64,000 bases of DNA, from the NCBI GenBank assembly GCA_040219575.1, contig JAVJSD010000073.1, positions 1 through 64,000 on the forward strand, read 5' to 3'. This DNA comes from JAVJSD01 sp040219575 (GTDB lineage: Bacteria; Planctomycetota; Planctomycetia; Pirellulales; Pirellulaceae). The notes under the pieces were generated by a model, which was not told where the DNA came from, made no database searches, and was given only the letters and a program-made list of their open reading frames with translations. Within the stretch, counting starts at the first letter, position 1. Every line of letters begins with the position of its first letter. Position numbers and translations under genes: made by a program. Positions 25,074 through 33,385 of the stretch are shown piece by piece.

Positions 25074-26663
25074 ATGAAAACGCGACTGGGTGTACCGATC
25101 TTTGCAGTCTTGGTGACTGCGATGTCGGTCAATTCAGCGCTGGCGGCCTATTGCGGGCTGGCCAGCTACAAGACCTGCGGATGCGAGGCTGAACCCAGCT
25201 GCGCCGCCCAGGCGGATCCGTGCCACACGGTGATGAAGACCTGTCGGAAGGTTGTCTACGAAAAGCAGCAGCACACCTGCTACAAGACGGTCTACGACAC
25301 CGTCTACGAAGACAAGACGGTTGATTGCGTGAAGCACGTCAAAGAAACGCGCTACCGCGACTGCCACTACACGACCTGCAAGCCCGTCTACGAAACCAAG
25401 ACGCGCGTCTGCAACTACACGGTGTGCAAGCCGGTCTGGGAGACCAAGACCCGCGACATCTGCTACACGGTCTGCAAGCCGGTTTGGGAGACCAAGCAGA
25501 AAGAGATCTGCTATACGGTCTGCAAGCCCGTCTGGGAGACCAAGCAGAAAGAGATCTGCTACACGGTCTGCAAGCCCGTCTGGGAGACCAAGCAGAAAGA
25601 GATCTGCTACACGGTCTGCAAGCCCGTCTGGGAGACCAAGACCCGCGACGTCTGCTACACCACCTGCAAGCCGGTCTGGGAGACCAAGACCCGCACGGTG
25701 TGCTACAACGTCTGCAAGCCGGTGTACGAGACCTGCGAACGAACCGTGTGCCACACGGTCTGCAAGCCGGTGCACTACACCAAGACCGTCAACGTCTGCT
25801 GCGGCCGCTGGGAGACGCAAGTCACCGAGTGCCCCGGCCCGGTCGTCACCAAGTGCGTGCAGGAGCCCGGCTGCTGGACGTGGGATCCCTGCTGCTGCCG
25901 TTGCGTGTACTGCCCCGGCGCCTGCAAGCAGGTCAAGGTGCAATGCCCGCCGCGCAAGATCTGCAAGCGCGTCTGGGTGCCCGAGACCAAGCAGAAGACG
26001 ATCAACTGCGTTCGCTACGAGCGTGAAGTCGTGCAGAAGAAGGTGCCCTACACGGTCTGCCGTTACGTGAGTGAGAAGCGCACCAAGGAGTGCACCTACA
26101 AGGTGTGCCACATGGTCAAAGAGCAGCACGTGAAGCAGTGCACCTACAAGGTCTGCCACATGGTGCCCGAGAAGCACACCAAGGTCTGCACCTACAAGGT
26201 CTGCCACATGGTGCCCGAGAAGCACACCAAGGTCTGCACCTACAAGGTCTGCCATATGGTGCCCGAGAAGCGGACCAAGGTCTGCACCTACAAGGTCTGC
26301 CACATGGTGCCCGAGAAGCACACCAAGGTCTGCACCTACAAGGTGTGCCACATGGTCAAAGAGCAGCATGTGAAGCAGTGCACCTACAAGGTGTGCCACA
26401 TGGTCAAAGAGCAGAAGACGAAGACGATTCCCTACACCGTGTGCCACATGGTGCAGGAGCATCACACCAAGCAGGTTCCCTACACGGTCTGCAAGCCGGT
26501 GCACGAGACGAAGACCATCAAGGTCGCCAAGTGCGTGCCCCGCAAAGTCGCCTACCAGGTGACCCGCTGCGTGCCGAAGGTCGTCTGCGAGCAGGTGCCG
26601 GTGAAGGTCTGCTGCCCGGCCCCCTGCTGCAATTGCTGCCCCAGCTGCGGCTGCGGCGGCTGA
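25074..26663 (+). CDS. Secreted cysteine-rich YTV-repeat protein (probable cell-wall protein)
   Basis: The 529-residue product has a signal peptide (ending SALAAYC near residue 24) and is then built almost wholly of about 16-residue repeats with Cys-x3-4-Cys spacing. The first array has units like ICYTVCKPVWETKQKE, the centre is a non-repetitive Cys-rich block with DPCCCRCVYCPGACK, and the second array has units like CTYKVCHMVPEKHTKV. This matches the YTV repeat proteins described in planctomycetes such as Rhodopirellula baltica, where they are linked to the proteinaceous, disulfide-rich cell wall. The ATG at 25074 follows AAGGAG. At the DNA level the arrays are nearly exact 48-bp repeats. 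It stands alone and ends in a strong terminator, as expected of an abundant structural protein. Confidence 0.92.
   Translation: MKTRLGVPIFAVLVTAMSVNSALAAYCGLASYKTCGCEAEPSCAAQADPCHTVMKTCRKVVYEKQQHTCYKTVYDTVYEDKTVDCVKHVKETRYRDCHYTTCKPVYETKTRVCNYTVCKPVWETKTRDICYTVCKPVWETKQKEICYTVCKPVWETKQKEICYTVCKPVWETKQKEICYTVCKPVWETKTRDVCYTTCKPVWETKTRTVCYNVCKPVYETCERTVCHTVCKPVHYTKTVNVCCGRWETQVTECPGPVVTKCVQEPGCWTWDPCCCRCVYCPGACKQVKVQCPPRKICKRVWVPETKQKTINCVRYEREVVQKKVPYTVCRYVSEKRTKECTYKVCHMVKEQHVKQCTYKVCHMVPEKHTKVCTYKVCHMVPEKHTKVCTYKVCHMVPEKRTKVCTYKVCHMVPEKHTKVCTYKVCHMVKEQHVKQCTYKVCHMVKEQKTKTIPYTVCHMVQEHHTKQVPYTVCKPVHETKTIKVAKCVPRKVAYQVTRCVPKVVCEQVPVKVCCPAPCCNCCPSCGCGG
25504..25647 (+). repeat. 48-bp coding repeat array, first YTV block
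   Basis: Three near-identical 48-bp units encode KEICYTVCKPVWETKQ-type repeats; further diverged units extend on both sides (about 25370-25790). The low divergence between units points to recent unequal exchange or gene conversion. Confidence 0.8.
26140..26400 (+). repeat. 48-bp coding repeat array, second YTV block
   Basis: Consecutive 48-bp units encode TYKVCHMVPEKHTKVC and the variant HMVKEQHVKQC. Differences between units are mostly single bases. Confidence 0.8.
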
Positions 26664-26710
26664 GCATTCGCTCACGCTTGCCGGAAGTGATTCTGGTCAC
26701 AACTAGAGTG

Positions 26711-26750
26711 GGCGGCTCGATCGAAGTGATCGAGCCGCCTTTTTCTTTTG
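26711..26750 (+). terminator. Intrinsic terminator of the YTV gene
   Basis: Perfect 12-bp stem GGCGGCTCGATC / GATCGAGCCGCC with loop GAAGT, followed by TTTTTCTTTT, 47 bp after the stop codon. Confidence 0.92.
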
Positions 26751-26760
26751 CGTCATCGGC

Positions 26761-26934
26761 CTATCTCCTTGGAGCGCCGCCAGGATTCCACCGTGGAAAA
26801 CCGGCCAAGGATGAGGGGATCGGGGCGTCCGCGATCTCGCCCAACGTCACGCCGCCATCGCGGTCGGCGTCCAGGTCCTCGAAAGCATCCGCCAGGCCGT
26901 CTTCGTCGGAACCGCGACGGCGCCGTCGAAAGTC
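26761..26934 (-). pseudogene. Remnant of an EF-hand (dockerin-like) protein
   Basis: A 57-codon frame without a start codon encodes DGLADAFEDLDADRDGGVTLGEI, here quoted only in part as motif: the 12-residue loop DADRDGGVTLGE is a perfect EF-hand calcium loop (Asp at 1, 3 and 5, Gly at 6, Glu at 12). The frame is opened by a stop lying inside the family A hairpin repeat at 26928-26945, so the original 5' part of the gene is missing and the repeat marks the break. It ends in TAG at 26761. It lies between the YTV terminator and dacA-like gene. Probably the tail of a lost secreted or calcium-binding protein. Confidence 0.55.
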
Positions 26935-26945
26935 TCACGACTTCC
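26928..26945. repeat. Dispersed hairpin repeat, family A, copy 5 (inverted)
   Basis: GAAAGTCTCACGACTTCC, followed by GTTACG: the inverted orientation of the family A motif with one changed base. It abuts the EF-hand gene remnant. Confidence 0.65.
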
Positions 26946-26974
26946 GTTACGAGGTTGCCGGAAATGGCCGAGTC

Positions 26975-27931
26975 TCAATTCTTCCGTTTGGACTCCCGCT
27001 CGCGCCAGGCCCAGCGGTACAGATTGCGCGAGTCGACGAAGCGGCCATCGGCCGAGGTCGAGCCGAGCACGACGACCAATAGTTGATCGTCGCCGCGGCG
27101 ACCGCGCGAGACGAGGCAACTGCCGGCGCCGCCCGTTCGACCGGTCTTGATCCCGTCGAAGCCCTCGATCTCCAGCAGCTTGTTCGTGTTCGCCCACGCG
27201 ATCGTTCGCTTTTGGCCGTCGTCGGTCGTCACCTGGCACTCGTGCCGCCGCGTGTTCACGTAGCGGGAGAACGTCGCGCTTTGCATCGCCGTCGACGCCA
27301 GCCGCAACAGGTCCCGCGCGCTGCTGCGATTCTTGCTGTTGCCATGCGGATCGAAATAGTGCGTTTCGTTCATCCCCAAATCGGCGGCCCGACGATTCAT
27401 CTCCGCGGTGAATTGCTCCAACGGGTCGACCTTCTCGGCGGCGCTGCCCGATTCGGCCGCCAGGCGCTCGCCGAAATGCTCCGCCAGGGCGACCGCGGCG
27501 TCGTTGCCCGAGGGAAGCAGCAGCCCGAACAGCAAATCGGCCACGGCGATCCGCTCACCGGCGCCGACGGCGGCGGAGGTCCCGCCCGTTGTGTCGGCCC
27601 TGGGAGACATGACGACCACTTCCTCGAGAACCGACGGATTCTCGGCCGCCAACTCGAACACGATCCAGGCGGTCATGATCTTGGTGGTGCTGGCCATTTG
27701 CAGCGGCGTCGCCTGCTGGTCGCCCCACAGCAACTCGCCGGTCCGGGCGTCGGCGATGGCCCAGGCTTTCGCGGTGACGATCGGCGGCCCGTCAAGCGAA
27801 TCGGCGGGGCGTCGATCCCCGACCTGCTGTCCCCAAGCGGCGGTTGCAAGCAACGCCACGGCCGCCCCTAGACAAACGACGCGCAAAGCTTGTCGGCGCG
27901 TGGCGGTGAAGTGCATGTTTTTACGCATCAT
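26975..27931 (-). CDS. Serine-type D-Ala-D-Ala carboxypeptidase (peptidase S11)
   Basis: The 318-residue protein has an N-terminal signal sequence with an RR motif (TATRRQALRVV, then a hydrophobic core ending AAWGQQ) and the three penicillin-binding motifs of S11 enzymes: SxxK as STTK (Ser81, Lys84), SxN as SGN in LLPSGNDAA, and KTG in GIKTGRTGGAG. These enzymes trim the terminal D-Ala of peptidoglycan stem peptides or act as low-molecular-weight PBPs. Its presence fits the finding that Planctomycetes have peptidoglycan. The C-terminal membrane anchor domain of classical DacA is absent; the protein ends soon after the transpeptidase fold. The start is the ATG at 27931, or the adjacent ATG at 27928. 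Confidence 0.92.
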   Translation of the reverse strand: MMRKNMHFTATRRQALRVVCLGAAVALLATAAWGQQVGDRRPADSLDGPPIVTAKAWAIADARTGELLWGDQQATPLQMASTTKIMTAWIVFELAAENPSVLEEVVVMSPRADTTGGTSAAVGAGERIAVADLLFGLLLPSGNDAAVALAEHFGERLAAESGSAAEKVDPLEQFTAEMNRRAADLGMNETHYFDPHGNSKNRSSARDLLRLASTAMQSATFSRYVNTRRHECQVTTDDGQKRTIAWANTNKLLEIEGFDGIKTGRTGGAGSCLVSRGRRGDDQLLVVVLGSTSADGRFVDSRNLYRWAWRERESKRKN

Positions 27932-27981
27932 GGTGGCGGAATTCGGAGGGAGAGAGACTTTCGGCGCCCAGGCAATCATCC

Positions 27982-28011
27982 CACGGTGGCAGGGATCACG
28001 GTGGCAGGGAT
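27982..28011. repeat. Exact 15-bp tandem duplication
   Basis: CACGGTGGCAGGGAT occurs twice without a gap in the leader region of the carboxypeptidase gene. Confidence 0.8.
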
Positions 28012-28430
28012 TCTGCATCCTGGGCTGATAGCGACCGAGACCACGCATCTTACCTTATCCAATTGGCGTCGAGGCAGCACGCGCCATGAATGAGGAAAAA
28101 CACCATCTCAAGTCGCGCGTGGCGGTTTCTCTTCGGAACGGCGGCCATTCGGTCCGAAAACAGGAGAGCGAAGGCGATTCGTTTCGCTTGATTCGACCAT
28201 TCGGTCGACTCGAATTGCCTACTCCCCGGCTTTTGAACCGCCCCCGGGGGCGCTCGTCGAATTCTCTATCTTCCCAGCTCTACGGTAAACCACCAAAATC
28301 GCTCTTGCTCCCCCAGACTGTTGCACCTAGCATCCCCGCTGGAGACCGATGCGAAGCTGGGCGCTGGAAGGTAATGCGTCACCTTGTCGTCCGCCCGGTG
28401 TGCTGCGTAGTCGCCAAAACTCTCGAGTCG

Positions 28431-28450
28431 CAGAAGTCGTGAGACGTCTG
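28431..28450. repeat. Degenerate family A hairpin repeat
   Basis: CAGAAGTCGTGAGACGTCTG keeps the central GAAGTCGTGAGAC of family A but the arms have drifted. Confidence 0.4.
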
Positions 28451-28632
28451 GAGACCGAGCGGTCGCGGCGAACTGCCGAACTCCCACGAGTTTCGGCAAC
28501 CCCTGAAATCAAGACATCCCCAAGCCAGCGAGAGTTTGCAGCGATACTGCGACATGAAACCGCATCGGGCGCGGTACGAAAGCACGAGCGGCGGCTCGGG
28601 TTGAAGCAGGCGCCGCGTGCCACGGAGGTCTC

Positions 28633-29829
28633 GTGAATGTGATTTGGCCGGGCCTGATAACACGATACGTCATCTTTGAGCTGCTCAAAGTGTTTCTCGT
28701 CGCGCTCGCCGTGCTGACGTGCCTGATGACGTTGGTGGGCGTCGCCCAGGAGGCGGTCCGGCAGGGGCTCGGGCCGACCGCCGTTCTGCGGCTAATTCCG
28801 TTCGCCATTCCCAACGCGCTGGTGTTCGCGTTGCCGGGAACCATTCTGTTCAGCGCGTGCAGCGTGTTCGGGCGCATGTCGGCGGCCAACGAGATTACGG
28901 CGATCAAGTCCCTGGGAATCTCGCCCACCGCGGTGACTCGTCCCGCGCTGGTGTTGGCCTTTGTCCTCAGCCTGTGCGGCGTCTGGCTGACCGACCTGGC
29001 CTTTTGCTGGGGATACCATGGAATGCGGCAAGTGGTGGTCGACTCGATCGAGGAGGTGGCCTACGGGTTGCTGCGCACCCAACGCACCTACAGCACTCCG
29101 CAGTTCTCGATCAGCGTCGCGTCGGTGGAAGGCCAGCGGTTGATCCAACCCGCAATCACGATTCGCCGTTCCGACGAGGAGACGTTGACGTTGACCGCCC
29201 GCGAGGCGCGGCTGCGTTGCGAGCCCCGAGAGGGGGTGTTGAAGGTGATGCTCACCGACGGCGTGATTGAAATGGGCGACGAAACATCGCTGCGATTCGC
29301 CGACACGGTGGAGCACACGATTCCCCTCACCGCCCACGACGCGGACGCATCCGGCGCGAACCCTTCGCACTTGCTGCTGCGCGAGATCCGCGACGAGGTG
29401 CGGCTGCAGAATGAACGCATCGCCCAGATCGAGAAGTCGATGGCGGCGGACGCCGCGTTTCAACTGATCCTGGGCGACCTTCGCCGACTGGTCGACCCGC
29501 AATGGAGCAAGCGGCAGGCCAAGCTCAACGCCGAGCAGCGGCGTCTGCATCGGCTGGAAACCGAGCCGTACCGTCGCTGGGCGGGCGGTTTCAGTTGCCT
29601 GGCTTTTGTGACCATCGGCATCCCGCTGGCGATTCGGCTGCGCGCTTCCGACGTGATGACCACCTTCGGCGTTTGCTTCCTGCCGATCCTGCTCGCGTAC
29701 TATCCGTTGTTCGCCTTCGGCCTCGACCGCGCCAAGAGCGGCGCCTTGCCGCCGTACTTCGTCTGGTGTGGAAACGTGGTCTGCCTGGCGATCGGCCTCT
29801 GGCTGTTCCGCCGCGTCAACAGGAACTAA
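28633..29829 (+). CDS. LptF/LptG (YjgP/YjgQ) family permease
   Basis: The 398-residue membrane protein has the family layout: N-terminal helices at about residues 12-38, 48-80 and 96-118, a periplasmic jellyroll-like region (about 125-310, with a charged helical stretch LREIRDEVRLQNERIAQIEK), then three C-terminal helices (about 318-395). LptF and LptG form the transmembrane part of the ABC system that extracts lipopolysaccharide or related lipids and passes them to the outer membrane. Normally the two genes are paired; no partner or LptB ATPase lies here, so it may pair with a distant paralogue. The GTG at 28633 follows GGAGG at a good distance. Confidence 0.88.
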   Translation: MNVIWPGLITRYVIFELLKVFLVALAVLTCLMTLVGVAQEAVRQGLGPTAVLRLIPFAIPNALVFALPGTILFSACSVFGRMSAANEITAIKSLGISPTAVTRPALVLAFVLSLCGVWLTDLAFCWGYHGMRQVVVDSIEEVAYGLLRTQRTYSTPQFSISVASVEGQRLIQPAITIRRSDEETLTLTAREARLRCEPREGVLKVMLTDGVIEMGDETSLRFADTVEHTIPLTAHDADASGANPSHLLLREIRDEVRLQNERIAQIEKSMAADAAFQLILGDLRRLVDPQWSKRQAKLNAEQRRLHRLETEPYRRWAGGFSCLAFVTIGIPLAIRLRASDVMTTFGVCFLPILLAYYPLFAFGLDRAKSGALPPYFVWCGNVVCLAIGLWLFRRVNRN

Positions 29830-29849
29830 TGCCATGCCCGGAAGCTTCG

Positions 29850-29881
29850 TAGCGGAAGTCGTGAGACTTCCGACGGCATGG
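29850..29881. repeat. Dispersed hairpin repeat, family A, copy 6, extended
   Basis: Core GGAAGTCGTGAGACTTCC at 29854-29871. The full 32 bp equals the reverse complement of 24065-24096, so these two are the closest copies in the window. Confidence 0.75.
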
Positions 29882-29990
29882 AAAAAGAAAAGACCTCGCG
29901 AGTCCGGCTGCCCGAGAATCAAGCCCTGACGCGGCCCAGGCTGCTTCGAACTTACAACCTTTGTCTCCAGATTGCGAAAGACAGCAAGGC

Positions 29991-32444
29991 ATGGATGCTT
30001 GCCCGACGAACACCGCGCCCTCGAACGGAGACGCCCCGGCGCACCAAGGAGGAGCTGGGCGAAAGATCGGCATCTCGCTGGTGCTGCCTGCCTACAACGA
30101 ACAGGAAACGATTCAGCAGGCGATCCAGGAGGCCGACGACGCGCTGGCGGCTCTGGCCGACGACTACGAGATTCTCGTTGTGGACGACGGCAGCGGAGAC
30201 GAGACCGCCGCGATCGTTCGGCGCGAGGCCGAGACGCGCCCCGCGGTGCGATTGCTGCAACAGCCGCGCAACCTGGGATACGGCGCCGCGCTGCAACGCG
30301 GATTCGCCGAGGCCGCGCAACCGCTGGTCGCCTTCACCGACGCCGACTGCCAGTTCGACCCGCGTGAACTGAACCGGCTGGTGCTGTTGGCCGAAGACTA
30401 CGACATCGTTTGCGGCTACCGGATCGACCGGCAGGACCCCTGGCTCCGTAAACTCTACTCCACCGGCTACAACGTGCTGGTGCGGCTGTTGCTGGGGACC
30501 GGCGTGCGCGACTGCGACTGCGCGCTGAAGTTGTTCCGTCGCGAGGTGGTGCAGTCGATTCCGCTGGAAACGAACGGCTTCTTCATCAACGCCGAGTTGC
30601 TGACCAAGGCGCGGTTGCAAGGCTGCTCGATCGTCGAGGTGGGCGTCACGCACCGCCCTCGGCCGCGGGGCGAGAGCACGGTCTCGGTGATGCACGCGCT
30701 GCCCGTCGCGGCCACGCTCGCCCGCTTCAGTTGGACCACCGTGCTGTTTCCTCAGCCGGCCCGGTGCGACGGGAAGGCAAGCGAGTCGGTCTCCCGGCCG
30801 ACGGAGATCGCCGCCTCCCTGCTGCTGCTGTTGGTCGGTCTGCTGGTGCTGCTGCCGAACCTCTCCTATCCGCTGCTGGAGCCCGACGAAACACGCTACG
30901 CGCAGATCTCGCTGGAGATGGCCCAATCGGGCGACTGGATCACGCCGACGCTCGACGGCGAACCCTACCTCGACAAACCTCCCCTGTTGTATTGGATGAC
31001 GGCGGCGAGCCTGCTGGCCTTTGGCGAAAGCGAATGGGCGGCCCGACTGCCGTGCGCGTTGGCGGCCCTATTGACCGTGCTGACGACCTACGCGTTGGGT
31101 CGGCGGCTGATCGGCTTCCGCGCCGCCTGGTGCGGCGCCGTGGCGCTGTTGATGTGCGGCGGGTACGTGCTGGCCGGCCGCTTTCTGCTGATGGACGGAC
31201 CGCTGACGCTGTTCACGACCACGGCCTTGCTGATGGGCTACGTGGCCTGTTGCGGGTCGCGATTTCACCTGGGCTGGTGGCTGGCCGCCGGCGTGGCGTG
31301 CGGTCTGGGAGTGCTCGAGAAGGGGCCGATCGCGGTGGTGCTCGTCGTGCCGCCCTTGTTGGCGTCGCGGTGGCTGTCCAACAGCGGCGCTCGGCTGAGA
31401 GTCTGGCATGCGGCCGCGTTTGCGGCGCCCATCTTCCTGCTGACCGCGCCCTGGTTTGCGGCGATCAGCGTGGCACACGACGACTTTTCCGGGTACTTCT
31501 TCTGGAAGCATCACGTCATGCGCTTCCTGAACGCCTTCGATCATCAGGAGCCGTGGTGGTTTTATGTGCCGGTGCTGCTGCTGGGAACCTTTCCCTTGTC
31601 GCTGCTGCTGGGGCCGCTGTTGTCGTTCCTGATGAGCCGCTCGGCGGATGTTTCAAAGGAGCGTTCGAGGGATGTCGGCTTTCTGTTGATCGCCGCGGCG
31701 TGGGTGGTGTTCTTCTTTTCCCTCTCGAGCTGCAAGCTGCCGACCTACGTGCTGCCGGCGCTGCCGTTCATCGGCCTGCTGGCGGGCGTGATGCTCGACC
31801 GCATGGCCCTGAATCCGGAATTGCAGACAAGTGTGGGAGATTTTCTGCGGCGCATTCCCCGCCCCGCGACGATCGGCGTCCTGTCCGCCGCCGTGCTGGG
31901 CGCGATCATCGGCCTCTCGATCGCGCGGCACACAACGCTGGGGATCGCGATCCGACTCTCCGTCATCGTGGCGGCCGCCATCGGCATCGCGGCGATGTGG
32001 CGCGTCCCCCTGAGGCGGCCGTACTTCGCCTGGGGCTGCTGGGCGGCCGTCTCGCTGGCCGTGATCGCCTTCACGTTCGCCGACTTCATGCCGGCCATGT
32101 CGCGATACCGCTCGGTCCACCGCGAAGCAGCGCAGTTGCACGCGTTGCACGCCGCGGCGCCCGTCGTCTACTTCCGACATCGAACGCACGGCGTGGGCCT
32201 GCACATCGACCCGAAATCGATTGTGTACTTCCGCGACGATCAGCAGCGGCAATTCGAGCAGTTCGTGCGCAATTGCCCGGAGGCCGTCATCGTTTCGACG
32301 CCCGCCACGGCGGATGCGATGCGGCAAACGATGCGCGACGTCGTCGATCTCAAGCCCGCCCGAACCGGCTTCGTCTACCTGCTGACCTCGCAACGCAGCT
32401 CCTCGCCCCGCACCGCCGGCGCCTCAAAAGCGCCGCTGCGCTAG
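29991..32444 (+). CDS. GT2 glycosyltransferase fused to GT39/ArnT-like membrane glycosyltransferase
   Basis: The 817-residue protein fuses two enzymes. Residues about 25-240 are a DPM1-like family 2 glycosyltransferase (SLVLPAYNEQETIQQ, ILVVDDGSGDE, TDADCQFDP, GYRIDRQDPW), which would make a polyprenyl-phosphate sugar. Residues about 265-720 are a multi-helix ArnT/PMT-type transferase, with the loop PLLEPDETRYAQISLEMA (catalytic acidic DE-R pattern), LDGEPYLDKPPLLYW and SSCKLPTYVLPALPF. About 11-13 transmembrane helices are visible. A donor-making enzyme fused to the donor-using enzyme suggests direct transfer of the lipid-linked sugar to an extracytoplasmic acceptor, such as a lipid or protein. 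The ATG at 29991 follows AGCAAGG. The short tail (about 720-817) is soluble. Confidence 0.88.
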   Translation: MDACPTNTAPSNGDAPAHQGGAGRKIGISLVLPAYNEQETIQQAIQEADDALAALADDYEILVVDDGSGDETAAIVRREAETRPAVRLLQQPRNLGYGAALQRGFAEAAQPLVAFTDADCQFDPRELNRLVLLAEDYDIVCGYRIDRQDPWLRKLYSTGYNVLVRLLLGTGVRDCDCALKLFRREVVQSIPLETNGFFINAELLTKARLQGCSIVEVGVTHRPRPRGESTVSVMHALPVAATLARFSWTTVLFPQPARCDGKASESVSRPTEIAASLLLLLVGLLVLLPNLSYPLLEPDETRYAQISLEMAQSGDWITPTLDGEPYLDKPPLLYWMTAASLLAFGESEWAARLPCALAALLTVLTTYALGRRLIGFRAAWCGAVALLMCGGYVLAGRFLLMDGPLTLFTTTALLMGYVACCGSRFHLGWWLAAGVACGLGVLEKGPIAVVLVVPPLLASRWLSNSGARLRVWHAAAFAAPIFLLTAPWFAAISVAHDDFSGYFFWKHHVMRFLNAFDHQEPWWFYVPVLLLGTFPLSLLLGPLLSFLMSRSADVSKERSRDVGFLLIAAAWVVFFFSLSSCKLPTYVLPALPFIGLLAGVMLDRMALNPELQTSVGDFLRRIPRPATIGVLSAAVLGAIIGLSIARHTTLGIAIRLSVIVAAAIGIAAMWRVPLRRPYFAWGCWAAVSLAVIAFTFADFMPAMSRYRSVHREAAQLHALHAAAPVVYFRHRTHGVGLHIDPKSIVYFRDDQQRQFEQFVRNCPEAVIVSTPATADAMRQTMRDVVDLKPARTGFVYLLTSQRSSSPRTAGASKAPLR

Positions 32445-32452
32445 ACACCGGT

Positions 32453-33196
32453 TCAACCCTCCGTCAATTCGGCCTCCACCACGTCTTCGGCGAAATCGGC
32501 GTAGGCGGCGCCGACCTGCTTGGCCATCGAGTCGGGAAACAGGTGGAAGCGGCCGGCCTTGAGCGCCGTAAAGATGCCGTCGCCGACCAGGGCCGGCGGT
32601 TCGGCCATCTCGGTGAGTCCGGCGTCGTCGGCCATGTCGGTGGCGATCGGGCCTGGATGCACGCTGAGCACGAACGTCCCCTGCTCTCCCAGCTTGGCCC
32701 GCAGCGCCTGCGTCAGCGAATAGGCCGCGGCCTTGGAGGCCGAGTAGGTGGCGAAATCGGGAAAGCTCTTCAGCGACGCCACCGAGTTGAGCTGGACGAA
32801 AGCGCCGCCGCCGTTTTTCTGCAGCACCGGGGCGAACGCCTGGGCCACGCGGAGCAGGCCAAAGACGTTCACGTTCAACTCGAACTGCAGGGCGTCGAAG
32901 GCGTCCGCCGCAAGCGGCGAAGCGACCTTCAGCACGCCGGCGTTGTTCACCACCAGATGCACGTCCGAGGCGGACTGCGCCGCCGCGGTGATGCTCTCGG
33001 GTTGGGTCAGGTCGAGATGCAACGGCACGACTCGCTGGCCGTGCGCCTCGACCAAAGGCGCCGCCGAATCGACATTCCGCACGGCGACATAGACCTTCGC
33101 CGCTCCCTGCTGCAGGGCCGACTCGACGATCGCCTTGCCGATGCCGCGATTTCCGCCGGTGACCAACACGTTCTTCCCGCTGACGTCGAAACTCAT
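32453..33196 (-). CDS. Short-chain dehydrogenase/reductase (SDR)
   Basis: The 247-residue classical SDR has the nucleotide motif TGGNRGIG near residue 14, the NNAG motif, and the catalytic Ser (NSVASLK), Tyr and Lys (TYSASKAAAYS). It uses NAD(P)(H) to oxidise or reduce an alcohol/carbonyl; the substrate cannot be read from the sequence. AAGGAA precedes the ATG at 33196. Its stop lies only 8 bp from the stop of the convergent glycosyltransferase gene, so the two transcripts must overlap. Confidence 0.92.
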   Translation of the reverse strand: MSFDVSGKNVLVTGGNRGIGKAIVESALQQGAAKVYVAVRNVDSAAPLVEAHGQRVVPLHLDLTQPESITAAAQSASDVHLVVNNAGVLKVASPLAADAFDALQFELNVNVFGLLRVAQAFAPVLQKNGGGAFVQLNSVASLKSFPDFATYSASKAAAYSLTQALRAKLGEQGTFVLSVHPGPIATDMADDAGLTEMAEPPALVGDGIFTALKAGRFHLFPDSMAKQVGAAYADFAEDVVEAELTEG

Positions 33197-33385
33197 GGAA
33201 ACATTCCTTGTTGTGGTCGGTGAATGGTCGTTCGCCCCTCGTGACGCGCCAAAGCTCCGCCGCCGCGTGTTACGTATCGCGCCGGGGGGATGTACGATAC
33301 GATTCAGGCAACCGGCCGCGGGTTACACGCGCGGCGACGATTCTTCGACGCTCCACGCATCCACGACATTCTCCCGGCCAGGCGC

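Larger units (their letters stand above)
27932..28632. other. Gene-free divergent interval with direct repeat
   Basis: 700 bp between divergent genes. It contains an exact 15-bp tandem duplication (27982-28011) and a degenerate family A element (about 28431-28450). A 118-codon plus-strand frame starting at 28086 has no ribosome-binding site and no protein-like pattern, so I do not call it. No clear promoter boxes were seen. Confidence 0.4.

Noticed and set aside
25134..26675. 513-codon minus-strand frame opposite the YTV gene
   Set aside because: It is the mirror of the 48-bp repeats (HHVADLVGADLGVLLG-like text) and lacks a plausible start.
28086..28442. 118-codon plus-strand frame
   Set aside because: Composition is unlike the real genes, there is no ribosome-binding site, and it runs into a degenerate hairpin repeat.
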